Assembly (NCBI GenBank): GCA_030636125.1
Contig: DAOVXM010000061.1
Span: 1 to 9,757 of the forward strand
DNA length: 9,757 nucleotides
From: Chloroflexota bacterium
GTDB lineage: Bacteria; Chloroflexota; Anaerolineae; Anaerolineales; UBA4823
Reading direction: 5' to 3'
Below are positions 1 to 7,817 of this stretch, one piece after another. Within the stretch, counting starts at the first letter, position 1; each line of letters starts with the position of its first letter. The position numbers and the translations under genes are program-made. The notes beneath the pieces were generated by a model. That model did no database searches, was not told the origin of the DNA, and saw only the letters and a program-made list of their open reading frames with translations.

Positions 1-3000
1 CGTTGCTGGCTGCCGAAGTCATTGAGGCGGTACGTTTTGTATATAATTTACAACCCGAACCAATGCCTGGACTGGAGTTAACAGGGGGGACAGCATACTC
101 CGATAATGGTGACGGCTTGGTAGGGCATTTAAATGGCCCTATCGATGATATCCAGCTCCGGTCATGGGGAATCCAATTGGTTGATGGGCGCATGCCTGGT
201 TTCGCGGCCATCGTCGGTGCGGCCAAGTCTAATAAAGTCGCTGTTCAAATCGTGCGTGAGTTGCAAAAGCGCAACATTCTGACCTTCCTCTCGGGGAATG
301 TCAACGGGCGCAGTATCATCCACCAACTCATGGAAGAAGGCGTTGAATTAGGTTATGACACCTACACGGTTCCCTTCGGAACCGATACGATCAGCGCAAT
401 CTATGCGTTAGGCTTTGCAACCCGTTCGGCGCTCACTTTCGGCGGTATTAAAGCCGGTGAAGCTCGCGATATCTTGCTTTATAACCGAGCGCGAGTTTTT
501 GCGTTCGTTTTAGCTTTGGGCGAGGTAGATGATCTAAAATATGCGGCTGCTGCCGGGGCGATCAATTTCGGTTTCCCGGTCATCGCTGATACGGTCATCC
601 CTGAAATTCTCCCCACGGGTGTCACAACCTACGAGCACGTAGTCTCTATGCCTTTTGATGAGATTGATGGCAAAGATGACCTCGAGCGCGCCGAGCGCCT
701 GGTGCAAAAGTGCATTGAAATCCGGGGCGTAAAGATCAAAATGGCGGAGGTTCCCGTACCTGTTCCTTATGGCTCGGCCTTCGAGGGCGAGGTTGTACGA
801 AAAGCTGACATGCGGGTTGAGTTTGGCGGAAAGTACTCACGTTGCTTTGAATATCTATACCTGGCGCCATTGGAAGAAGTCGTAGATGGAAAAATAGAAG
901 TTGTTGGTCCGGGCTTTGATGATATCGAAGAAAAGGGCGCCATGGATATGGGCATCGTAGTGAAAGTCGCTGGTCGTAAAATGCAGGATGACTTCGAACC
1001 TGTCCTGGAACGCCAGATTCACTATTTCATCAACGGGGCCTCAGGTATTCAACACATAGGTCAGCGGGATATCGCCTGGATTCGTATATCTAGCGACGCT
1101 GTCGAGAAAGGATTTAACCTGGAGCACTTCGGCAAGATCTTGCACGCCCGCTTCCAAGCTGACTTCGGAGCGATCGTAGATAAAGTCCAAGTAACGATCT
1201 ATACAGAACCGGAGGAAATTAAAAAGTGGTTGGATACTGCCCGGGAATCTTACGACTACCGCAACAAGCGCCTGGCTGATCTCACTGACGATAGGGTTGA
1301 AGAGTTCTATTCATGCACATTGTGCCAATCCTTTGCACCGAATCATGTGTGCGTGGTCAGCCCAGAACGTCTCGGATTGTGTGGCGCTTACAACTGGTTG
1401 GACTGCAAAGCTTCTTTCAGTATCAATCCCACAGGTCCGAACCAGCCGATTAAATTGGGGAAGATGATCGATCCGAGTATTGGCTATTGGGAAGGGACGA
1501 ACGATTACGCCAATATTGGCTCACACGGTGTTGTACAAGAGGTCTCCATGTATTCCATTATGGAGAACCCGATGACAGCCTGTGGCTGCTTTGAGTGTAT
1601 CGTTATGGTGATCCCTGAATTGAACGGCGTAATGATAGTCAGCCGTGAAGATACAGGTATGACACCCGCAGGGATGACTTTCAGCACACTGGCAGGTATC
1701 GCCGGTGGCGGTTTGCAAACACCGGGCGTGATGGGGGTGGGCAAATTCTATCTGATCAGCCCTAAGTTCATCTCCGCCGATGGTGGTTTAAAGCGCGTGG
1801 TCTGGATGAGCAGCGTCCTGAAGGAGACCATGGCGGCAGAATTTCAAGCGGCTGCCCAACGAGAGGGCATCCCAGACCTGATCGACAGGATCGCCGATGG
1901 TCGCACAATAACCTCGGTCGAGGAGTTAGAAGTCTGGGTCAAAGAGAAAGACCATCCAGTCCTGGAAATGGGACCAATGGAGGCGAAAGCGGCTCCTGAA
2001 TTAGAGCCTTCGGAAGACGTGATTGCGCAGGCAGAAGCTGTTGTCGAAGCAGCCATGGCCAAACCGGAGGTTGAGGTAGTTGAACCTACATCCGAACCAC
2101 CTGCAGAGCCAAAGGCGGTTGAACCGGTTCCTGAGCCTGAAGCAGTTACGCCAGAGCCAGAACCCGAAGTTGTAGTACCGGCTTCTTTGCCTCCAAGTGT
2201 ACCTGTGGAAGAACCCACTGACCGGGCTGAACGTGCAGTTGACATACTTCGACGGGCGTTGATCGCAGCTCTGGCCGAGCTGGGTGGCTTGGATACGGAA
2301 GCATTACAAATCTCATCAGCCCCCGCGATACCGGCTCCATCTGCAGCAAAGGTAACGATAGAAGCTGCACCCCCAACTCCGGTGGAGAAGAAAGTTGAAC
2401 TGCCCCCCGACAAGCCCTGGCTTGCACCCGGCACCAAGACGGACATCCTCAAGGAGAACTGGACAGGTTCAGTGCGCGAGGTCACCTTGGGCGCGACCCA
2501 AGCAGATGGGGGGACACGGACGAAGACCGTCACCATCGGTGGCGAAACGTCTATGCCTTTCATGGACTTTGAAGGTAGTATGCCCAATCCACCGGTTATT
2601 GCCATCGAGATAAAGGACCACCGCCCGGATGATTGGTCAGAGTTGTTATTAAAGGAGTGGGGCGAGGTAGTTGATGATCCCGCCAAGTGGGCTAAAGCTG
2701 CTGAGAGTGTGGGCGCAGACTTAATCTTGCTCAATCTCTCGCTTACCGATACAGATGGCAATCCCACAACCTCTGAAAAGGCTGTAGAAACCGTTAAGGC
2801 GGTGCTGGAGGCCAGTGGATTACCGCTGATCGTCTTTGGACCTGGTCAGGCAGAGGTGGATAATGAGTTACTGGTACCCATCGCGGATGCATGCAAAGGT
2901 GAGCGATTGTTGCTGGGTTTGTGTGAAGATAAAAACTATCGCACAATCGTCGCCACTGCTCTGGCAAATGGTCATCTGGTTGATGCCCGTACAGCGATGG

Positions 3001-3407
3001 ATGTCAACCTGGCGAAACAGCTAAACATTCTCATCAATGATATGGGTTTACCGCTGGAAAGTATTATCATGGATCCGACGACGGGTGCTTTAGGCTATGG
3101 ATTCGAATATGGATATTCTGTTATGGAAAGGTTGCGGCTGGCGGCATTACAAGGTGATAGTATGACCCAAATGCCCATGCTGGTCACCCCTGGTGAAGAA
3201 TGTTGGAAGACCAAAGAATCCAAGGTTGGGGAAGGCGTCCCAGAGGAATGGGGGGATTGGCTTGAACGATCTATCACCTGGGAGACGCTAACTTCAGTGA
3301 TGTTGATCGAGTCCGGAGCCAATATTGTAGTGCTACGCCATCCAGAGAGTGTAAACCGGACACGAGAGGCGATTGAGGATTTGACCAGCAAGAAGCAGTC
3401 CGATTAA
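1..3407 (+). CDS. acsB-acsD: Acetyl-CoA synthase (AcsB/CdhC) fused to CFeSP small subunit (AcsD/CdhD), 5' partial
   Basis: One uninterrupted frame (codons begin at base 3) encodes two Wood-Ljungdahl proteins. Residues 1 to about 658 match bacterial acetyl-CoA synthase, which assembles acetyl-CoA from CO, CoA and the CFeSP methyl group. The A-cluster ligands are all visible: C438, C441, C450 and C460 for the Fe4S4 cubane and C527-G528-C529 for the Ni-Ni site, with the same spacing as Moorella C506/C509/C518/C528 and C595-G-C597. F444 matches the alcove Phe512. Residues about 661-800 are a Pro/Glu/Ala/Val-rich linker. Residues about 805-1134 match the CFeSP small subunit, a TIM barrel that pairs with AcsC (for example DPTTGALGYGFEYGYSVMER near 1022-1041), about the length of free AcsD (about 320 residues). 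By recalled alignment to Moorella AcsB about 105-110 N-terminal residues lie upstream; the TTG at base 3 is internal, not a start. The fusion is seen directly; the function is by family. Confidence 0.95.
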   Translation, partial: LLAAEVIEAVRFVYNLQPEPMPGLELTGGTAYSDNGDGLVGHLNGPIDDIQLRSWGIQLVDGRMPGFAAIVGAAKSNKVAVQIVRELQKRNILTFLSGNVNGRSIIHQLMEEGVELGYDTYTVPFGTDTISAIYALGFATRSALTFGGIKAGEARDILLYNRARVFAFVLALGEVDDLKYAAAAGAINFGFPVIADTVIPEILPTGVTTYEHVVSMPFDEIDGKDDLERAERLVQKCIEIRGVKIKMAEVPVPVPYGSAFEGEVVRKADMRVEFGGKYSRCFEYLYLAPLEEVVDGKIEVVGPGFDDIEEKGAMDMGIVVKVAGRKMQDDFEPVLERQIHYFINGASGIQHIGQRDIAWIRISSDAVEKGFNLEHFGKILHARFQADFGAIVDKVQVTIYTEPEEIKKWLDTARESYDYRNKRLADLTDDRVEEFYSCTLCQSFAPNHVCVVSPERLGLCGAYNWLDCKASFSINPTGPNQPIKLGKMIDPSIGYWEGTNDYANIGSHGVVQEVSMYSIMENPMTACGCFECIVMVIPELNGVMIVSREDTGMTPAGMTFSTLAGIAGGGLQTPGVMGVGKFYLISPKFISADGGLKRVVWMSSVLKETMAAEFQAAAQREGIPDLIDRIADGRTITSVEELEVWVKEKDHPVLEMGPMEAKAAPELEPSEDVIAQAEAVVEAAMAKPEVEVVEPTSEPPAEPKAVEPVPEPEAVTPEPEPEVVVPASLPPSVPVEEPTDRAERAVDILRRALIAALAELGGLDTEALQISSAPAIPAPSAAKVTIEAAPPTPVEKKVELPPDKPWLAPGTKTDILKENWTGSVREVTLGATQADGGTRTKTVTIGGETSMPFMDFEGSMPNPPVIAIEIKDHRPDDWSELLLKEWGEVVDDPAKWAKAAESVGADLILLNLSLTDTDGNPTTSEKAVETVKAVLEASGLPLIVFGPGQAEVDNELLVPIADACKGERLLLGLCEDKNYRTIVATALANGHLVDARTAMDVNLAKQLNILINDMGLPLESIIMDPTTGALGYGFEYGYSVMERLRLAALQGDSMTQMPMLVTPGEECWKTKESKVGEGVPEEWGDWLERSITWETLTSVMLIESGANIVVLRHPESVNRTREAIEDLTSKKQSD
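1980..2402 (+). other. Interdomain linker of the AcsB-AcsD fusion (Pro/Glu/Ala/Val-rich)
   Basis: This segment codes for residues about 660-800 of the fusion. It is low-complexity, with irregular Pro-Glu and Glu-Pro runs (PEPEAVTPEPEPE is one stretch), and looks disordered and extended. A predicted amphipathic helix interrupts it at residues about 740-768 (DRAERAVDILRRALIAALAE and the following GGLDTEAL). The composition recalls the swinging linkers of 2-oxoacid dehydrogenase E2 proteins. The helix could be a docking element or a remnant of a CdhD N-terminal extension; both are inference. A long Ser/Gly/Thr-rich open frame on the opposite strand over this stretch is a composition artefact. 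Confidence 0.75.
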
Positions 3408-3417
3408 TTTGTCAGAT

Positions 3418-3464
3418 TGTATTGCGTGTTGTGGTTACGATCAAGGATCACAACACGCAATACA
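3418..3464. repeat. Perfect 16-bp inverted repeat in the acsB-acsD / acsC gap
   Basis: TGTATTGCGTGTTGTG (3418-3433) is exactly complementary to 3449-3464, with a 15-base loop. Two G-U pairs and one A-U pair could extend the stem inward. It begins 11 bases after the fusion-gene stop and ends 12 bases before the acsC Shine-Dalgarno. No T-run follows, so it is not a typical intrinsic terminator. In an mRNA it would be a very stable hairpin, perhaps a 3' stabiliser or processing site that separates the output of the two genes. It could also be a copy of a dispersed palindromic repeat. Confidence 0.85.
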
Positions 3465-3489
3465 CTAAATGCATTAGGGAGAACAAAGA

Positions 3490-4821
3490 ATGGCTCTGTC
3501 AGGTATACAAATTTATAAATTACTCCCCCAAACGAACTGTAAAGATTGTGATTTTCCTACCTGTCTAGCATTTGCCATGAAATTGGCGGCTAAACAGGTT
3601 GAAGTGTCGTTATGTCCGCATGTGAGTGACGAATCTAAGGTAAAGCTGTCAGAAGCGGCTGCGCCTCCCGTACGCCCGATAACCCTCAAGTCCAACGGCT
3701 ACGAAATTAAATCAGGGAACGAGGTCGTCATGTTCCGGCATGAAAAGACTTTTTACAGCCATCCCGGATTGTTCCTGCGCGTACGCGATAGCGAATCTCC
3801 GCAGGCCATTCGGGAGAAGGTCACTCCAGCCGAAACTTACAAGGTTGATTACGTAGGCATTGAGCTTTCGATGAGCGGATTTGCAGTGCAAGCGAATGGC
3901 GGGGATTTCGGTGGCGCGGTAGCAGCGGTACGGGAAATCAGCCATAAGCCAATTATCTTGATCGGTGAACCCGATGATCTTAAGACTGGATTGGCAAAGT
4001 TGGAATCTGACGAGAAAGCCTTGTTATGTCATGCTACCGAAGAGAATTGGGAAGCGATGGCAGCTTTGGCAAAAGAACACGATGCCGCGTTGGCTTTGGA
4101 GGCAAGCTCGGTAGATGAATTGGTTGATTTGGCGAATAAGATCCAGGAATCGGGCGTTAAGGATTTAGTGCTCTCACCGACCCAACGTAGCTTTCATGGA
4201 ACCCTTATTGCCAATACAATTAATAGGCGCATGGCGCTAAAGAAGAACTTTCGCCCCCTCGGTTACCCAATTATTAGTTTCCCAGGTGATGTGGCAGACC
4301 CAGCGCGTGAGGTGATGTTGGCTGCTCAAGCGATAGGTAAATACGGCAGCTTTGTCGTCCTTGACCACTTCAATCCTGAAACCGTGTATCCCTTATTAGT
4401 GCTGCGCGAGAATATCTACACTGACCCGCAGAAACCCATCCAGGTTCAACCTGGTGTGTATGAGATTAACGATCCACAACCAGAAGACCCGGTGTTGGTG
4501 ACAACAAACTTTAGCATTACTTACTTCAGCGTTGCTAATGAAATTGAGAGCGCAGGCCTTCCAGCCTGGTTGGTAGTGACCGAGTCTGAAGGTATGAGCG
4601 TGCTCACCGCCTGGGCTGCGGGTAAGTTTGACGCTGAGCGTATCGCAAAGGATATAAAACGATTTAACGTGGCTGATAAAGTCAGTAATCAACGTGTTGT
4701 CCTACCGGGGCATGTAGCGGTGTTATCAGGTGAGTTGGAAGAGGAACTCCCTGATTGGGAGATTCGGGTCGGCCCACGCGAGGCAGTAGATATCCCGAAA
4801 TTTATGAAGGAAGCATTATAG
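3490..4821 (+). CDS. acsC: Corrinoid iron-sulfur protein large subunit (AcsC/CdhE)
   Basis: This is the cobalamin-carrying subunit of CFeSP (443 residues; Moorella AcsC is about 446). With AcsD it accepts a methyl group from methyl-H4folate on Co(I) and passes it to the A-cluster of acetyl-CoA synthase. The N-terminal Fe4S4 motif is intact, C17-x2-C20-x4-C25-x16-C42, with the same numbering as Moorella. This cluster takes part in reductive activation. A TIM-barrel middle (about 90-320) is followed by a C-terminal B12-binding domain (about 325-443, from VLVTTNFSITYFSV to VGPREAVDIPKFMKEAL). The start is supported by AGGGAG at 3476-3481, 8 bases before the ATG. It sits 82 bases after the fusion gene, whose AcsD domain is its natural partner, so the heterodimer would be anchored to acetyl-CoA synthase. 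No key residue appears missing. Confidence 0.97.
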   Translation: MALSGIQIYKLLPQTNCKDCDFPTCLAFAMKLAAKQVEVSLCPHVSDESKVKLSEAAAPPVRPITLKSNGYEIKSGNEVVMFRHEKTFYSHPGLFLRVRDSESPQAIREKVTPAETYKVDYVGIELSMSGFAVQANGGDFGGAVAAVREISHKPIILIGEPDDLKTGLAKLESDEKALLCHATEENWEAMAALAKEHDAALALEASSVDELVDLANKIQESGVKDLVLSPTQRSFHGTLIANTINRRMALKKNFRPLGYPIISFPGDVADPAREVMLAAQAIGKYGSFVVLDHFNPETVYPLLVLRENIYTDPQKPIQVQPGVYEINDPQPEDPVLVTTNFSITYFSVANEIESAGLPAWLVVTESEGMSVLTAWAAGKFDAERIAKDIKRFNVADKVSNQRVVLPGHVAVLSGELEEELPDWEIRVGPREAVDIPKFMKEAL

Positions 4822-4840
4822 TATTGGTATTTAATCAAGA

Positions 4841-4903
4841 AGGCAATTGGTGATTGGTCTACGATTAATCTCGGAAAAACCAAATCCCAATTCCCTGTTG
4901 CCT
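4841..4903. repeat. Imperfect hairpin just upstream of acsV
   Basis: AGGCAATTGGTGATTGGT (4841-4858) can pair with ACCAAATCCCAATTCCCT (4879-4896), with 14 of 18 positions complementary and a 20-base loop. A second partner for AGGCAA, TTGCCT, lies at 4898-4903, so two alternative folds exist. The structure ends 7-14 bases before the acsV ATG, where a ribosome would bind, and no Shine-Dalgarno is visible. It has no following T-run. It may damp acsV translation or be a degenerate dispersed palindrome; which of these is unresolved. Confidence 0.6.
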
Positions 4904-4910
4904 GATCATT

Positions 4911-6851
4911 ATGGCTGAACATACTGTAAAATTTGATGTTGCGGAAGAACCTGTAAAAATCCCCACCGGCACATTGGTGGCAGAAGCTGCACAAATGGCT
5001 GGTGTTGAGATCATGCAACCCTGTGGAGGGCAGGGACGTTGTGGGCGGTGCGCGGTTCAGGTGTCAAGTGGAACCGTGCGCCGCCGAAGTACGTTGAGGC
5101 TATCCAGTGAGGATGTGGACCAGGGTTATGCCCTGGCTTGCCAATCTGTGATTGAAAATGATGTCAGCATCGTTGTTCCGCCGCAGGAGAAAATTGAAAG
5201 ACACCTTACTACGGACCGAACCGTTGCTGATGTGGTTGTTCCAGCAGGTTACGATCATCAGCAATCTCAGACATTCCGTCGGGTAACGCTTACATTATCC
5301 GTTCCCAGCATAGACGATCAAACAGATGATTGGAGCCGCCTACAGAGCGCTCTACGGCGCCAAGCTGGGGTATCTGAGGTAAAGGTATCCTTAACGTTGT
5401 TAAAACGCTTAGGGAGCGTCCTAAGAGATGGTGAGTGGCAAGTAACTACAATCATTGAATCTCAAACCTGGGACTGCCCAGATTGCCCAGCTCGTCTTAT
5501 CGAACTGTTACCAGGTCAAGTAGCTGAGGATGAACCCTTATGGGGAGCAGCTATCGATATTGGCACAACCACGGTCACTTTATGGTTGGTTAACTTAATC
5601 ACTGGCGATGTTTGTGCACAGGTTGCTGAGTATAACGGTCAAATTGCGCGAGGTGAAGATGTTGTCTCCCGGATCATATTTGCCAGTAAAAACGGTGGTG
5701 GGGAACATTTGCGGGATCTTGTTCTTGAGACAATCAATGAGTTGCTCGTTAGGGCTTGTAAAAGAACAAATGTAAATCCAGGAGAAATTTATAAAGCCAC
5801 AGTGGCTGGCAATAGCACTATGATGCACCTGCTTCTTGGTATTCCGGCAGCTAGTATCCGTTTAACCCCGTTCGTAACAGCAGTGAATCATGTTCCAACG
5901 TTGCTTGGGCGTGAAGTAGGTATAAATATCCATCCGGAAGGCACTGTGGATTGCTTGCCGGGTGTTGCCAGTTACGTAGGAGCAGATATCAGCGCTGGAG
6001 TTTTTTCATCGGGTGTGGAACACACCGAGCAATTGACCCTCTTCATGGATGTGGGTACCAATGGTGAGACAGTCCTAGGCAACCGTGAGTGGTTGGTGAC
6101 CTGCGCATGCTCTGCAGGACCAGCATTTGAGGGAGCTGGTGTACAGTACGGCATGCGCGCCACTAAAGGAGCTATTGAGGAAGTTTGGGTCAATAGTGAG
6201 AACCTAGAACCGACTTTTCGAGTGATCGGTGGTATCAAGCCGCGTGGTTTTTGTGGGAGTGGATTAATATCGTTACTAGCAGAAATGTTTATGACTGGCG
6301 TTATTGATAAAGGGGGGCAGTTAAATACACACACCGGTTCTCCTCGTATTCGGGAGGGAGGACACGGTTTAGAATATGTGGTCGCGTGGGGAAATGAGAC
6401 GACAGATGGAAACGATATCGCTATCACTCATGTAGATATCGACAACTTACTGCGTGCGAAAGCCGCTATCTACGCAGGATTTTCGGTACTGGCTGATAGC
6501 GTTGGTGTACCTCTGGAATCTGTCGAACAAGTGTTAATTGGTGGTTCTTTCGGTAAATATATTAATGTTGAGAAAGCGGTTCAGATTGGTTTGCTCCCTG
6601 ATATGCCTTGGGATCGGTTTCAATTTTTAGGGAATACCTCTGTCCAGGGTGCCTACCATGCATTATTAGATAAAGGATCACGTGCGCGCATTAAAGATAT
6701 TGCTGCCAGTATGACTTATATTGAACTATCCGCGGATAACACATTTTACGATGCGTTCACCTCTGCCTTGTTTCTACCACATACCGATATCAGACGTTTC
6801 CCTTCTATAGAAGCGGCAATGGTGAGTAATCCTAGCAAAAGTAACCCATAA
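4911..6851 (+). CDS. acsV: Reductive activator of CFeSP (RACo/AcsV): 2Fe-2S ferredoxin plus ASKHA ATPase
   Basis: The protein is predicted to use ATP to drive low-potential reduction of inactive Co(II) CFeSP back to Co(I). The N-terminal plant-type 2Fe-2S domain (about 1-90) carries C38-x5-C44-x2-C47-x29-C77. A linker and middle domain (about 95-205) lead to an ASKHA ATPase domain (about 210-620) with phosphate loops D216-IGTTT and D380-VGTNG, the CSAGPAFEG block at 400-408 and GGSFGKY at 544-550. Its 646 residues match the RACo family (about 630). Its place between acsC and acsE is that of the Moorella homologue (orf7), which favours CFeSP over other corrinoid proteins as substrate. The ATG lacks a clear Shine-Dalgarno and follows a hairpin, suggesting low or controlled translation, fitting a catalytic repair factor. 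C189-x2-C192 just before the ASKHA domain is an extra pair of unknown role. Confidence 0.93.
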   Translation: MAEHTVKFDVAEEPVKIPTGTLVAEAAQMAGVEIMQPCGGQGRCGRCAVQVSSGTVRRRSTLRLSSEDVDQGYALACQSVIENDVSIVVPPQEKIERHLTTDRTVADVVVPAGYDHQQSQTFRRVTLTLSVPSIDDQTDDWSRLQSALRRQAGVSEVKVSLTLLKRLGSVLRDGEWQVTTIIESQTWDCPDCPARLIELLPGQVAEDEPLWGAAIDIGTTTVTLWLVNLITGDVCAQVAEYNGQIARGEDVVSRIIFASKNGGGEHLRDLVLETINELLVRACKRTNVNPGEIYKATVAGNSTMMHLLLGIPAASIRLTPFVTAVNHVPTLLGREVGINIHPEGTVDCLPGVASYVGADISAGVFSSGVEHTEQLTLFMDVGTNGETVLGNREWLVTCACSAGPAFEGAGVQYGMRATKGAIEEVWVNSENLEPTFRVIGGIKPRGFCGSGLISLLAEMFMTGVIDKGGQLNTHTGSPRIREGGHGLEYVVAWGNETTDGNDIAITHVDIDNLLRAKAAIYAGFSVLADSVGVPLESVEQVLIGGSFGKYINVEKAVQIGLLPDMPWDRFQFLGNTSVQGAYHALLDKGSRARIKDIAASMTYIELSADNTFYDAFTSALFLPHTDIRRFPSIEAAMVSNPSKSNP

Positions 6852-6858
6852 GGAGGGG
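6851..6858 (+). promoter_or_regulatory. Strong Shine-Dalgarno of acsE overlapping the acsV stop
   Basis: AGGAGGGG begins on the last base of the acsV TAA (6849-6851) and lies 8-10 bases before the acsE ATG at 6867. Ribosomes terminating on acsV would sit on this site, so the two genes are probably translationally coupled. The site is much stronger than anything before acsV, which should favour more methyltransferase than activator from the same message. Confidence 0.85.
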
Positions 6859-6866
6859 TTAGAACC

Positions 6867-7790
6867 ATGTATATCATAGGCGAAAATATCCATATTATCT
6901 CTGACAATGTAAAAGCAGCCTTGAAAGAAAGGGATGCTAAATACTTTCAGGAGTCGGCTGTCAAGCAGGTTGAAGCTGGTGCTAACGCGCTTGACCTGAA
7001 TCTAGGCCCCAGAAAGAAAGATTGGGAAGAAGTCTTCCCCTGGATGGTCGAGACTGTTGAAGCTGTTGTAGACGTTCCACTGAGCTTTGACAGCACCAAT
7101 TTATTGGGAATTGAAGCAGGGTTGAAGAAAGTGACAAAAGCGCAACCCATTATCAACTCCACCTCAGCCGAGGCAGAGCGCTTGGAAAAAGTGCCGTTAG
7201 TGGCAAAACAGTACAACACAAAGTTGATTGCTTTGACGATGGGAAAATCAGGTATCCCGGTTGGAGCTGATGAACGGGTAATGATTGCGTTAGAAGCGTT
7301 GATTCCTCGTGCTCTGGAGATTGATTATCCAATTGAAGATTTGATTATTGACCCCTTGGTCTTAACTGTCTCCGGTTGCCAAGAGTATGCTCCGGAGTTG
7401 ATTGAGGCTGTTAGAACCTTGCAATTCGCCTGGGACCCGCCACCAGCGATCTCGATCGGTCTATCAAATGTGTCAAATGCGGTACCCCCTGCAAATAGAC
7501 TATTAATAAACCGGGTTTATTGCGCCATGCTAATGGGTGTGGGTCTGCAAATGATGATCGCCGATCCCTTCGATAACGAGCTTAAAGAGACAATTCGTAC
7601 TATTGAAGAACGCGATGATTCCACACCTGTAGGGGGTTTATATATCAAAATCGCTGACCGGATTGCAGCGATGGAAGAGCCCTCACCTGGTGATGTGGAC
7701 ATGAACGATCCGGAGCAGGCTGCTATCTGGAAAACAGTTCAGATCCTGCAGAATAAGGTCATTTACGCTGATTCATATTTGGAGCAGTAA
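6867..7790 (+). CDS. acsE: Methyltetrahydrofolate:CFeSP methyltransferase (AcsE/MeTr)
   Basis: The enzyme transfers the methyl group of 5-methyl-H4folate to Co(I) of CFeSP, linking the methyl and carbonyl branches. It is a pterin-binding TIM barrel of the dihydropteroate synthase-like class. Family signatures are clear: YIIGENIH at the N-terminus, ALDLNLGP (41-48), FDSTN with D75, INSTS with N97, IDPL with D162, and GLSNVS with N201, the counterpart of the N199 that assists folate protonation in Moorella MeTr. It has 307 residues against about 262 in Moorella. The difference is mainly an insertion of about 42 residues at about 246-288, before the last helix (KTVQILQNKVIYADSYLEQ). The start is fixed by the AGGAGGGG Shine-Dalgarno and coupling to acsV. 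A methionine-synthase-like role is unlikely given the neighbours. Confidence 0.95.
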   Translation: MYIIGENIHIISDNVKAALKERDAKYFQESAVKQVEAGANALDLNLGPRKKDWEEVFPWMVETVEAVVDVPLSFDSTNLLGIEAGLKKVTKAQPIINSTSAEAERLEKVPLVAKQYNTKLIALTMGKSGIPVGADERVMIALEALIPRALEIDYPIEDLIIDPLVLTVSGCQEYAPELIEAVRTLQFAWDPPPAISIGLSNVSNAVPPANRLLINRVYCAMLMGVGLQMMIADPFDNELKETIRTIEERDDSTPVGGLYIKIADRIAAMEEPSPGDVDMNDPEQAAIWKTVQILQNKVIYADSYLEQ

Positions 7791-7817
7791 ACCTCAATCT
7801 TAATTTAATAAACATAA

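Noticed and set aside
3..5. TTG at base 3 as the start of the first gene
   Set aside because: The first visible residues align with an internal part of acetyl-CoA synthase, about 105-110 residues in, so the real start lies upstream of the window.
1844..2767. 307-residue open frame on the minus strand
   Set aside because: It mirrors the Pro/Glu/Ala-rich linker and flanking domains, is Ser/Gly/Thr-rich, and has no recognisable domain or start context.
5972..6427. 151-residue minus-strand open frame inside acsV
   Set aside because: It lies opposite a strongly conserved ASKHA domain and has no family features of its own.
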